Source: Prostheceraeus crozeri (Eukaryota > Platyhelminthes > Polycladida > Euryleptidae). Taken from it: a stretch of DNA of 64,000 nt. This document shows positions 44,933-54,400 of this stretch, piece by piece; position 1 is the first letter of the stretch, and each line of letters starts with the position of its first letter. The translations under genes and the position numbers were made by a program. The stretch lies in assembly GCA_907163375.1 (NCBI GenBank), contig CAJQUW010007938.1:558001-622000 (forward strand), given 5' to 3'. The notes under the pieces were generated by a model. That model did not search any database. It was given only the letters and a program-made list of their open reading frames with translations, and was not told the origin of the DNA.

Positions 44933-46305
44933 ATGGGTTCAAGAAAATACGGAATGCTCGCACGATCTAGTGCTCGTTTAAAAATGTCACTCAAAACAGC
45001 ATGACGAGGGAATCTGCCAGCGGATCGTTTTCATGATAGAGGGTGATGGCCGAATGTGTCCACCGACTTGCCGCATTTACACGGGTGAGCTTCACAAATT
45101 TCAGCACCTAGCCGCACAGCAACACCGATTCTTAGAGATTCATCGTCAATGTAAGCTCCAATCGTTGGATTCGGCAGATCTTGAAGCCATGAACCTGTGA
45201 AAGGAGCGGCAGCACTGACTAGGCAGGCCAGGTGAACTTTGTCAAGCTTGGGTTTTGAATTAGTTGTAGAAGATGGCATTGTTCGTTGTCCCATGAATGC
45301 TGTGATTTCGGAAGCTAGTTTAGGCATCTGAAGACCCATCGCAAGTCATCGGTCTAAGTCATCCGTGTAATCTAGCTAAGAAGATTCGGTTAGCTTGGAC
45401 AGAATTTCGTCAACCAAAGAACGAATGGAGAAGACCGATGATAAATAGGCCGGTAAAGCGACAGCTGATGGTAATCTAATACTAAGGCCGCCGAAACTGA
45501 TAGGCTGAATTGCCTGATCCCACAAATATCGTCAAATGAAACGTTGCTTATTTGTGTAGTAACTCTTCTGATCGACTCATCATAGAACACGAGAGAATCA
45601 GCGAATTCATATTAGGGGGATGCGCGTAGCGCGCAGAGTGTAAATCAGCTTGGGAATAGTCAAGCAGTTCAATATGAGTCAATAAGCATCAAACGGCTGC
45701 ACATACACTCTAGATCTGCCCTCTTATTATCCAAAGCATTTTGAACTCCTGTATCGAGAATTGAAGATCCCAAGAGGTGCAACTGATCAGGATTGGTTTC
45801 TCTCACCGTCGGAGAAAAAGCAGAAATTTCATCAAGATGAAGTTCAAATGAGTCAACATCATATCCGCGATTGATCACTTCACACCTTTATGGATTGATT
45901 TCTAAACCGATATCGGTCAAACAAGGAATTATTGTCTGCAAATCCGTCAAAAAAGTGCAAGCTCAACCGGCAATTGTAGCATCGTCTAAATACCAAACAT
46001 TAAAAGTAAGTGACAGAATGCACAACTTCATAAACTCCAAGAGCAAAACACAGCGGCCCAAAAGATTCCTGTTGATGAATCAAGAAAACGTTCGCCGAAA
46101 AGTAAGTGTTTGCAATGGATACGCATTTTTTGCAAAAGCAAAAGAGCTGGGTACTCTTCCATTCAAAACTTCGAGCATATGATCTCGACGTAAATTGTTG
46201 AACGTATTTTTGGCCTACTTACGAGTAGCGTGCACCACCGCATTGCAACCTCTTTTGACACCACAACCCATCTGGATTGGTTTGAGATTGGATGCTGTTC
46301 TTGAA
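44933..46305 (-). mobile_element. RLE-LINE fragment 2: reverse transcriptase fingers, palm and C-terminal region
   Basis: Read from 46305 down the minus strand, the pieces are LKPIQMGCGVKRGCNAVVHA, NTFNNLRRDHMLEVLNGRVP, then NVWYLDDATIAG, the reverse-transcriptase catalytic box (DD present). Next comes CEVINRGYDVDSFELHLDEI followed by LHLLGSSILDTGVQNALDNK and LECMCSRLMLIDSY. Then come FYDESIRRVTTQISNVSFDD, PNPTIGAYIDDESLRIGVAV and a zinc-like CKCGKSVDTFGHHPLS. The last block is SAGRFPRHAVLSDIFKRALD, ending in FLEPIGLS. I know this domain order from reverse transcriptases common in marine invertebrates whose C-terminal RPDG...WD motif suggests a restriction-like endonuclease. Its exact clade is uncertain. 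Several stops and shifts break it. Tc1 cuts it at 46306 and LINE-B at 44932. Confidence 0.75.
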
Positions 46306-46307
46306 TA
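46306..46307 (+). repeat. TA target duplication (left), Tc1 element
   Basis: TA at 46306-46307 and at 50320-50321 flank the Tc1 element. Across the insertion the minus-strand RLE-LINE coding resumes. Confidence 0.6.
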
Positions 46308-46441
46308 TTAGCATATTTTTTAAAAGTCACTTTTTTGCTAATATTGATCTCTAACGAAGGAACAGAACAATATAACAATGTTAGGAAATGGGAAATCAAC
46401 AATTGTTTACCTTGAAAACTCTTCGGACACTCTTTGTTCAT

Positions 46442-47473
46442 TCAATACTTAGAATGGTGACCTTTAGCTAACAGAACCGCGTTGAGTTGTTGAGGCATGG
46501 AATCTACAAGACGTTCGCAGTACTCCTGAGTAATTTCGTGTGTCCAAACGTGCTTGACTTTATTTATCAGATCCACACGAGATGTCGGCTTCAGCAATGA
46601 GACTTTCTTCCTTAACAATGTCCAACAGTTCTCTATCACGTTTAAATCCGGCGAGCTACCGGGCCAGTCGTTCAATGAAGTGCAGTCGTTCTCACACAAC
46701 CTTCCATTGAGCCAGTTATTCACTTTCTTTGCTGTATGGGCCGGTGCCCCATCATGCTGAAAGCAAGTGCATCCGCGAAGTTCCATAAACAAAGGAAGCT
46801 TCTCTTTAAGAATCGATAGATAAATATTCGCTGTGATGGTTTCTTTGGGTGTCGAAATCCATAATCCTCTTCGTCCAGACGCAGCTATGCAGCCCCAGAT
46901 CATCACAGAAGTTGCATGCTTAACAGTTGAAGATGTGTATCTTTGATCGTATATTTTCCCAGGAGATCTTCGAACATGCTGACAATACAAACTAAATTGC
47001 CGAACCATTGCTTTGTCGGAGAACATAACTTTCCACCAGTCGTTTTCGGTCCAGTGACGGTATTTATGGCAAAAGACAAGTCTGTCCTTGATATTTTTGG
47101 AACTCAATCTTGGTTTAGCTGCCGGACGGTAGGCTTTCAGACGAAAGTCCTTAGAAAGTCTTCTTCTAACCGTAGATGAACTCACAGACGCATGTGATGG
47201 AAGCTGAGAAGCAATAAAAGTCGATGTTGAGGTCGGCTGGGCAACTGCAAGGCGGCGAATTAATCGATCAGTTGCCAACGAAGTTGATCGCGGTCGGCCT
47301 GTTCGACGCTTCGGCGAAAATGTACCAGTAGATTGATAGCGCTTCAAGTGGCGGCTCACCAAACTTTGATTAACATGAAGCTTTTCAGCTATTTGTTTCT
47401 GCGTTAGTCCTTCTTGATGTAAAATTGCCATTTGAGCAACCTTCTCGGTTGAAATATCCCGATTTCTACCCAT
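46442..47473 (-). CDS. Tc1-like transposase, intact frame (343 residues)
   Basis: This is a cut-and-paste transposase acting on the ends of its own element in the nucleus. I choose the ATG at 47473 (MGRNRDISTEKVAQMAILHQ) because it starts the helix-turn-helix. The frame extends 12 codons further upstream into leader sequence. The first helix-turn-helix is around residues 8-50 (EGLTQKQIAEKLHVNQSLVS), with a GRPR motif near residue 60 and a second DNA-binding region (STVRRRLSKDFRLKAYRP). The catalytic triad is visible: Asp in MFSDKAMV, Asp in CFQHDGAPAH, Glu in DLNVIENCW. By my count 39 residues separate the second Asp and the Glu, where Tc1 proper has 34. Length and motifs fit a complete protein. 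The hAT insertion just upstream may block expression. Confidence 0.85.
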   Translation of the reverse strand: MGRNRDISTEKVAQMAILHQEGLTQKQIAEKLHVNQSLVSRHLKRYQSTGTFSPKRRTGRPRSTSLATDRLIRRLAVAQPTSTSTFIASQLPSHASVSSSTVRRRLSKDFRLKAYRPAAKPRLSSKNIKDRLVFCHKYRHWTENDWWKVMFSDKAMVRQFSLYCQHVRRSPGKIYDQRYTSSTVKHATSVMIWGCIAASGRRGLWISTPKETITANIYLSILKEKLPLFMELRGCTCFQHDGAPAHTAKKVNNWLNGRLCENDCTSLNDWPGSSPDLNVIENCWTLLRKKVSLLKPTSRVDLINKVKHVWTHEITQEYCERLVDSMPQQLNAVLLAKGHHSKY

Positions 47474-47502
47474 CGTAAGATGATAAATGACGGGAAACAA
47501 GA

Positions 47503-47510
47503 TATGCAAC
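47503..47510 (+). repeat. Target-site duplication TATGCAAC (left), hAT element
   Basis: An exact match occurs at 50141-50148. Eight bases is the standard hAT duplication length. Confidence 0.9.
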
Positions 47511-47920
47511 TAGGGTTGTAATCCCGGGAAATCCCGGTCCCGAAATCCCGGGATTTGGGGTATTTTTTCCAATCCCGATCCCGGGATTATATGTCTAGAA
47601 ATCTCGGGACTTTTTAAATTTACTATACCCCTGATTGACCGTTTTTGTGTTAACCTACGGGAGTGAGCACAATTCTACGGGAGTGTTACAATTCTAAAGT
47701 ACAGTATTAAGTTTTACATACGCTAGCTGCTCTCCAAGTTGGAAGTAGTATGCTTGTTTTGTATACTTATATGCGCCTTTGTAATAACTGTGTTTCGATT
47801 TACTTTTTGAAATATACGGTCTGACGCCATCTTGCGAAACGAATGTTCGACATTGACGCTCTACGTTACCAATAACAGTCGGTGAAACCAGTCGGTACAT
47901 CATTCTGTTGGCAGCGGTGC

Positions 47921-48108
47921 GCGATTTACGACTTCAGGAATTACGAGCATCTTCAGTGCATATTCTTCGTTCATTTACTACGATTCAGTGCTACGAATCA
48001 TTACTTATCCGATTTACGACTTCAGGAATTACGAGCATCTTCAGTGCATATTCTTCGTTCATTTTCTGTCATTATTTACTACGATTCAGTGCTACGAATC
48101 ATTACTTA
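47921..48108 (+). repeat. Two-copy tandem repeat in the hAT leader
   Basis: The unit starting GATTTACGACTTCAGGAATT and ending in CGAATCATTACTTATCC occurs twice (about 88 and 99 bases). The second copy has about 11 extra bases (TTCTGTCATTA). It lies upstream of the preferred transposase ATG and is in-frame open by chance. It may hold promoter or leader sequence. Confidence 0.8.
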
Positions 48109-48147
48109 TCCTGTTGTCATCGCAATTTTTACACTTTTACCGCCCTA

Positions 48148-50004
48148 ATGTCGAACTTTGAAGAAGTCGGTGCTAAAAGAAAGTCAGAGGTGTGGCAGCA
48201 TTTTTTGTTCTGCAAAAGCACAGAAAAAGCAAAGTGTAAATTGTGTCAAACAATTTTGAAAACTTCTGGGTCCAGCACAAAGGGACTTATAATTCACTTG
48301 AAGTCAAAGCACAAGATTGAAGTGAAGTCTTGCCTGGACGTTGAGGATCGGCCAAAACCCAAAATCAGAAAAATTGATTCATTCTTCAAGTCAAAAAAAC
48401 CCAGCCTGGAAGAACTACTGAGCCAGCTAACTGCTGTGGATGGCCTCACATTCAATCAAATTGCCAGAAGTGAGAGACTGCATCGAGCATTTAAGGCTGA
48501 TGGTTATGTCCTACCCACATCACACCAACATGTTCGTAATCTGGTGATCAAGAACTTCGAAAATGTCAAGAAGTTGGTCAAGGAAGAGCTTGATGAAATC
48601 AAACTGAACAATGGTCGTTTTTCTATCACGTTTGACGAGTCGACATCTGTAAGGAGTCGACGTTATATGAACATAAATTGTCATTTTCAAGGAGGGTTTC
48701 ATTCACTAGGACTGCTCCGCATTCATGGCAGCGTGGACACAAAAAAAGCAGTCAGGTTGGTTGAGGATCGACTAAATTGCTTTGGCCTTGACATGAATAC
48801 AGATATTGTTTCTATGATCACTGATGGTGCCAGTATGATGGTGAAGTTTGGAAAAGAAACAAGTCCACTCCATGTGATCTGCTATGCTCATGCGATCCAT
48901 TTGGCCATTTGTGATGTCTTGTACAAAAGACAACCAAGTGCAGCATTCAGTGATGACCTTGACTCTGACAGTGGCAGCGCTGAGGAGGAAGGAACGGATG
49001 ATGAAAAACAGGCTGAAGAGGTTGACAGAGCTCCGACTTTGTCTCCGAGCATTCAGTTCATAGTCGAGAAAGTTCGAAAAATTGTGAAAATATTCCGAAG
49101 ATCCCCTGTGAAAAATGATGATGCTCTTCAGCCATTTGTCCTGGAGGCATTAGGCAAAGAAAAGAAGCTACAGCTGGATTGCAAGACCAGGTGGAACAGT
49201 TTGCTATCAATGCTAGAGAGGTTTTATGAACTTAGAAAAGAGATAAAAATGGCTTTAGTTCAGCTGGACATTCAGTTTGAATTGACTGAGGATGACATGA
49301 TGATTATTAAAGAACTGTGTGATGCTCTGGCTCCTATCAAAGTTGCTGTGGAAGCACTCTCCAGTGAGGATGCAGACATTCTTTTGGCAGAAAAAGTAAT
49401 TGCATTTACGTTGAAAAAGCTTGGTGAACAAGGAACTAAAATCGGCCAGGACTTGAAGAACAGGTTTGAAGCTCGAATTGAGGAACGCCGCAATGCTGAA
49501 CTTGTCCATCTTTTGAAATATTTGAAGAATGCTTCTTACCTTGATCAATCTCAAGATCAATTTGGACATAAAGTTAAACGTCCCAAAATTGCTGCTCTGG
49601 CCACCAATATCTTACAAAGACTATTTCTTCATTGTGATGGCAATGAAGACAACCCTGAAGACATTAAGGTTGACGGTGCCATGGAAGTACTTGACCAAGA
49701 AAAGCCAATGACTTTAGCTCAGGAGCTTCATGCTTTTGTGGAAGATGACGAAACAGAAGATACCAAAAACACTGACCTGAGCTCTCGTGTGGTCCAAAAA
49801 GAGATGTTGTTGTACGAGACAAGCAAAAGAAGGCCTGAAAATCTTGAAAGGTTGTTTACTGCTCTTAAAACTATTAAGCCTACATCAGTTGAGGCCGAAA
49901 GGGCCTTTTCTGCCCTTGGATATTTTGCTAACAAAATCAGGAGTCAAATGAATGATGACACTCTAGATGCTCTCATATTTCTGCGGCAATATTACAAAAA
50001 ATAA
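48148..50004 (+). CDS. hAT transposase with BED zinc finger, intact (618 residues)
   Basis: This transposase cuts and pastes its own element. I choose the ATG at 48148 because it starts just before the BED finger; the frame extends upstream to 47908 only through the leader tandem repeat. BED finger: W16, C30, C33, H50, H55 (FCKSTEKAKCKLC ... HLKSKH). The RNase H-like catalytic core has Asp163 (FSITFDESTS), Asp226 (SMITDGASMM), the C245-x2-H248 motif (CYAHAIHLA), and a RWN block (KTRWNSLLSML). An acidic insert (DDLDSDSGSAEEEGTDDEKQ) lies between these and the helical region. The C-terminal hAT dimerisation domain (SVEAERAFSALGYFANKIRS, then LDALIFLRQYY) is complete. Length and domain order are those of a full hAT transposase. 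It could act on its own ends and perhaps on the MITE at 31498-32168, which shares the CCCGGGAT motif. Confidence 0.92.
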   Translation: MSNFEEVGAKRKSEVWQHFLFCKSTEKAKCKLCQTILKTSGSSTKGLIIHLKSKHKIEVKSCLDVEDRPKPKIRKIDSFFKSKKPSLEELLSQLTAVDGLTFNQIARSERLHRAFKADGYVLPTSHQHVRNLVIKNFENVKKLVKEELDEIKLNNGRFSITFDESTSVRSRRYMNINCHFQGGFHSLGLLRIHGSVDTKKAVRLVEDRLNCFGLDMNTDIVSMITDGASMMVKFGKETSPLHVICYAHAIHLAICDVLYKRQPSAAFSDDLDSDSGSAEEEGTDDEKQAEEVDRAPTLSPSIQFIVEKVRKIVKIFRRSPVKNDDALQPFVLEALGKEKKLQLDCKTRWNSLLSMLERFYELRKEIKMALVQLDIQFELTEDDMMIIKELCDALAPIKVAVEALSSEDADILLAEKVIAFTLKKLGEQGTKIGQDLKNRFEARIEERRNAELVHLLKYLKNASYLDQSQDQFGHKVKRPKIAALATNILQRLFLHCDGNEDNPEDIKVDGAMEVLDQEKPMTLAQELHAFVEDDETEDTKNTDLSSRVVQKEMLLYETSKRRPENLERLFTALKTIKPTSVEAERAFSALGYFANKIRSQMNDDTLDALIFLRQYYKK

Positions 50005-50140
50005 AGAGGTTTTTGTTCTTTCCATACTGCTTTTTTTCAATTATTTGCTCAATCCCGAAAAATCCCGGGATTATAAGTCTGAAATCCCGGGAAATCCCGA
50101 TCCCGGGATTGTACAAATTGGTCCCAAATTTACAACCCTG

Positions 50141-50148
50141 TATGCAAC
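50141..50148 (+). repeat. Target-site duplication TATGCAAC (right), hAT element
   Basis: Exact match to 47503-47510. Confidence 0.9.
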
Positions 50149-50319
50149 CAACTCAAGAAATGAACTGCGTATACTGTAATATACCATTGGTTTTGGTCTA
50201 TGGGATTCCCAATGAGTCATTTTTAGTATCAGAATGCCAGATTTATCAGCAGCTCGAATCTCTACAGAAATAAGTAACTTTTTTAAAAAATGTTGGCTTT
50301 TATACAGAGTATGCTTATA

Positions 50320-50321
50320 TT
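50320..50321 (+). repeat. TA target duplication (right), Tc1 element
   Basis: This pairs with 46306-46307. Confidence 0.6.
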
Positions 50322-50890
50322 CTGCACAGGACTGTAGAGAGTTTCAGACAAAATTGTGCTGCTAATCGACGTAATGTGTTCCCAATGACGCATTGGTCGG
50401 AATCCACCGCCTTTTTACTTCAAAGCAATGAGGGATGAAGATAAGAAAAGATCTCGAGCTTGATCAGGAATGTGGCCTTGTATAAAGCAATTAGCCAATA
50501 CTGTTAAAGAAATCAAAAATTGCTCACCAGCTGCAGATGTGTCATTGCGAACTAGATATTTCAAGTGACCGGGTCGCAAACCATCAATTCCACTACTACT
50601 GCTCGAAGGAAATGATCGAATCGCTTTCAAAACAGCATCGTTAGTAAAATGAGTAAAGTACTTTTGATTTGCAGCTGGACAATCTCGAATATCGGTCGGG
50701 GCAGGCGGATGTTTCAAATTAAGTTGGTTAGTAACATCCGGAGATTCATGAACCACGACTTCATCGGATGTTATCACTCTGACGGCAGCAGATGCATCTC
50801 CATCCATCAATTTAGACTTCACGCGTTTTTTGAGCAAATCAGTTTCATATTTATCAGCTCTTGGTATCTCTGTTGAGCAAAAGCTCAATG
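50322..50890 (-). mobile_element. RLE-LINE fragment 1: start of the reverse transcriptase region
   Basis: The 157-residue minus-strand frame (50415-50888) encodes DLLKKRVKSKLMDGDASAAV with RVITSDE, NLKHPPAPTDIRDCP, FTNDAVLKAIRSFPSSSSSG, IDGLRPGHLKYLV and FLSSSLIALK. After a stop, IGNTLRRLAAQFCLKL continues one frame over. KHPP, AIRSFP...GPDGLRP and the SLIALKK...R(P)I..GNTLRRL blocks are typical of the fingers region in the same reverse-transcriptase family as fragments 2-4. It is cut at its 3' side by the Tc1 insertion at 50320. Confidence 0.75.
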
Positions 50891-51059
50891 CGAGTCCATG
50901 AGTGACAGTTTCAAAAACGTTTGATCGTTCAAATTTACTAATTTGTTGTTAAGTGAAGGTGGCCAATGAGCACGATCACTTATCGTTATGACATTTAGGA
51001 TTATAGCATCGAGAACTATCTAATGCCTTGTATTCGGGATGCAGGCACTCTGATGATCT

Positions 51060-51300
51060 TATTAAAGATGACATTTAATTCAAGGTGGACCTTCTCCAAC
51101 CACATCGATGAAACTGTCCCTTACACTTAACGACGGTCAGCTTTTTCGAAGAATCTTCGAAACGTCAACTAACAGCAGTATTCGAGTCTCTTGTGAGATC
51201 GCTCATCGAGCACTGAGAACCTCTGGTTTTGGGTGCATCTCTTGATGACTTCAATTGCATTGAACGACTTCGAAATCGATTTCTGGTGATTTCTCTTATG
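51060..51300 (+). mobile_element. CR1-like LINE scrap: reverse transcriptase thumb
   Basis: Pieces FNSRWTFSNHIDETV and, one frame over, QLTAVFESLVRSLIEH followed by CIERLRNRFLVISL match the end of CR1-like polymerases (F.S.L.W..HI...; ...LVRSILEY......IE..Q.RFL). It is short and broken, close to LINE-A in type. Confidence 0.5.
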
Positions 51301-53128
51301 TTATCTTGGTTTTTGATATTGTTGTCTTCTTCAGAATTTCCGTTTTTACATTTCGAGATACATGGTGATTAGTTACGTATTGCTATTACTTAGATATCAC
51401 TATTACTGTCTGTCTGACTTACTGTCTTCACTTTCCTGTTTCTTCACCTGTCATTTCCTCATTTTCTATGTTTGTATTATCAGACTAAATAGTTATGGAG
51501 TTTAAAGTTATTTATGGTTTTAATGCTGTCAATTACTTAGTTATAACTTCGTTAGTATCTCAATATTTCTTTCTTCGCTTTTCTGCTTCTTTACCGCTTC
51601 TGCTGAAAAAACCCCTCGATCAAAAAGAAATCAGGAAACAAGTGTGCAACACAGTCTGTCTTCCATTGACTCTCCGACGTGAGTCTTTCTTCATCAGATT
51701 TTCAAAGGAGATCACAGCCATGGTCCTTCTGATGTGTCACACGTAACGCTTGTTGCGGTGTCATGCTCAGGGCGATGCTTGTTAACAAAACCAAGAACTG
51801 TGAAGAGAAACATATTTTCCCTCTCATTTGCTCAACATGTATCAGCAAGATTGCTGGCTAAGTATGTGTTACATTTTACTTAGGTAAAATAGGTTATACA
51901 TGCAGGAGTGTCGCCAGAAGGGGGTCACCGGACCATGCTCTCCCCCAATTCGGAATGCCTTTCAACGCAACTATAAGTCGATTGTCAGTGCTGCTGCTCG
52001 GCATTTAAATTTTCCTTTGTAGCTAATTGTATCGCTGCTTTAGATGTTTGGTACAAATTTTTTTCTGAGCTTGAGTTTTAAATTTTATCTACCGGTAGAT
52101 TGTAGAAAAAGTAAAGACATAAGAGGAAGAAGTTTTTCATTATCCGCTGTCATTATCAGCATACCGACGTATATTGCACGTTACTCAAATGATGTCATTA
52201 GATCCTTCTGCTTACACCTTGGAAAATGAAGCCCCATAATCGAAGTAATAATTGAATTTTTACCGAAACGATAGCAGCAAAAACTCCCCGAGTAGTTTTA
52301 GGTCGAAGTAATATTCCAAAAGTATAATGCTTAAACAGACTGATCTTCGGCGTCCAGCGCCTTCGTTGGTCGATCTTACAATAGAATTGAATGATGAACT
52401 AAACAAATATTCAATTATCTCATGGGCCTAAAAAACCTAGATAGAGTTTTAAGTGTCGAATCAGCAAATGCTGACGCGATACTAGATATTAACGACACAA
52501 AAAATCAAAGCCCTAGTTCCAATACAATTATCAACTTACCTGCCATTCCTTCAATGAGTGACTCTTGGGCTATTTCGTGATTTTGAATAACTGTTGCATA
52601 ACATCCTAAAATCCTATCCGAAGCAGTCAAGCACGAATACAGCAATCTAATCTAGTTGCACCACGTTTGTGGAGGTTAAAGTATCCGGCTCATTCTTTTG
52701 CTATCATCATTGTCAGAATTGTTGTGATTTCACAGTTATGGGAAATGTAATCACTTTGTATTTGCCTCTCTTCCTCCCCCCCCCAACTCTAAATCCTGGT
52801 TACGTTCCTGTATACATGTAGTGTATAAAATCTGACAATCTTGGAGTTATTATTATACTCTTAAAGACCAAAGTAAATTCCATGATTTGTAACTTTTCTT
52901 TTATTCCATCGTCAATGGAAACTCATTTGATTTTTGGAAATGAGTGTGACCGTTTGTATTCAGCTTTAATTGAATATCAAATACTTGCTGATTGTTACCT
53001 CGAGCATTAGTATACTATCTTAATTCATTCAATTTTAATGCATTTGGCACATTTGATTGTGTGCAAATTAGAAATCGAAACTGATATGATACCATGTGAG
53101 GTAATAAGCAAATCCTCAATTCTTGCAG
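51301..53128. other. Probable intron sequence
   Basis: No further gene or repeat boundary is supported. A poly-C run lies near 52777. The pyrimidine tract before exon c ends this stretch. Confidence 0.35.
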
Positions 53129-53194
53129 GAAGAGACTGGTGGTATCGGAGATATTGATCATCCTCCGACTTCTGCCGATAGAAGAGAACAACAG
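53129..53194 (+). CDS. Host gene exon c (66 bases), unrecognised product
   Basis: The acceptor CCTCAATTCTTGCAG and the donor GTAAGG bracket 66 bases. In phase 0 they read EETGGIGDIDHPPTSADRRE followed by QQ. It continues the acidic stretch of exon b and begins and ends in phase 0, as exons a and b do. One alternative phase is open but reads as an unlikely hydrophobic string. The peptide is polar and disordered-looking, with no motif I recognise. The intron before it (from 28044) is about 25 kb and holds most of the window's nested transposons. Confidence 0.6.
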
Positions 53195-53630
53195 GTAAGG
53201 TAAATTTGCGACTTTCAGTAGAATTTTATTGTACAGTATATAGTAATTATAGTATATATTATATATTTAGTGCATGAATGTTTTCTAACCATTTTATTCT
53301 ATCTAAATTCAGGGAGACTTACATGACGTTTCCTGTGTTCATATTTTCCTTTTTCACTTTCTTAATTTCCTATCCGTATGAGCATAAGTGTTTTTCGATA
53401 TCTTCACAGACATTTTCTCGATAAGCATTCATTGTCTGCACTGCGCTTACGGACCGACATTTACCACTGACGAAACTCGTGAAGTGGTCGAATATGTTGT
53501 CATATTTTTGATCATGCGTTCACTACATCGAGACTTTGTTGGGCAGAGTGGAAGACATGCGTAGGTGATATAATGATCGACGCTTTCTTTGCCTACTCCT
53601 ATTTGTAAGGAATTCCTCCAATTTATTTTC
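53195..53630. other. Intron sequence with AT-rich repeat
   Basis: A TATAGTA/TATATTA-rich patch lies at about 53236-53275. Otherwise nothing was recognised. Confidence 0.4.
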
Positions 53631-53631
53631 A

Positions 53632-54400
53632 TTTCTGGATTTCTTCGAATAATAGCCGCCCTCGAACAGTAACCGCACCTCTGTATGAAAGTTTGTAATA
53701 GTAGCCGCGGCTTCTATTCGAGTCAACGGTTCTAGAGAACTTAGCAATGCATTACATTTACACATGCGCACCCAATACCACAAGCTTGATGTGGATGTGC
53801 AATATATCAATCGCAAATCTCCATCATCTCCATTATTAGGCCTAACGGTTATAACATGAAGTCCTACATTACAGTGTACGAATATACCAGGTACATGTGT
53901 TAAAAATATGATGAGGCATATTTTATATCCAATTTTAAATTCGAGTTTTAAGCTATGTATACCGGTAACCTATGTAGGCTTGCATGCATTAATCAACTTT
54001 AATACATACTTATGTATAGGTTCTATCTCTGATCCCAAATTAAGGCCCCACAAATCAAACTTCTTTGAAGCAAAGGGATAATTTCTCCTATTCAAATTGT
54101 GTTAAGTTCTAAGCTTTCAGCCCACCAAATAAGTTCTGCTCATGTACCGCAAATTTCGCTGAATTTCCGTTGTAGTTATCCATATCATGAGCGATAAAAT
54201 CGAGTTCAATAGACGTTCATAATTTACCAGTGATCGGCAGGTGAACAAGAAAATCCATTTCAAGTCAATATTTTCGTCTCATCGCATCAGTCAAGTTACT
54301 GATGATTGGACTTTTTAATGGTAGCCGCACCCGAAATGCAGTTTTTAACAGCAACCGCGGCTATTATTCGAAAAATGCGGTATTTAATTTTACGTAGGCT
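53632..54400. mobile_element. Non-autonomous element with CGAATAATAGCCGC inverted ends
   Basis: The left side contains CGAATAATAGCCGCCC (about 53646) and further GTAACCGCAC and GTAGCCGCGGC motifs. The right side contains the inverse, CCGCGGCTATTATTCG (about 54355), and matching GTAGCCGCACCCG and GCAACCGCGG motifs. Subterminal repeats in inverted orientation at both ends suggest a terminal-inverted-repeat element of about 760 bases. The minus-strand frame at 53523-53816 overlaps the left end and is probably not a gene. The superfamily was not determined and no clean target duplication was identified. Confidence 0.5.

Larger units (their letters stand above)
47511..50140 (+). mobile_element. 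hAT transposon, apparently complete (2630 bases)
   Basis: The element begins TAGGGTTGTAATCCCGGG and ends TTTACAACCCTG, with an exact 8-base target duplication TATGCAAC on both sides. Within about 90 bases of each end the motif CCCGGGAT or its reverse is repeated at least four times, as expected for transposase binding sites. The interior holds one uninterrupted transposase frame and a two-copy tandem repeat in the 5' leader. Exact duplications and an intact gene suggest a recent insertion. It sits inside a Tc1 element. Confidence 0.9.
46308..50319 (-). mobile_element. Tc1-like DNA transposon containing a nested hAT element
   Basis: The ends are TTAGCATA (left) and TAAGCATA (right, read inwards). 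Each is followed by a similar TTTTTTAAAA...GT(C/T)ACTT block, displaced by about 24 bases at the right end. TA flanks both sides. Without the 2630-base hAT and its duplicated 8 bases the element is about 1.37 kb, a normal Tc1 size. It carries one intact transposase gene on the minus strand. The hAT lies about 30 bases upstream of that gene's start, so the promoter region is separated from the gene. Confidence 0.75.

Noticed and set aside
47908-48147. Upstream extension of the hAT transposase frame
   Set aside because: It is made of the leader tandem repeat; the ATG at 48148 sits directly before the BED finger.
53523-53816. 97-residue minus-strand open frame
   Set aside because: It overlaps the repeated left end of an inverted-repeat element and has no protein motif.
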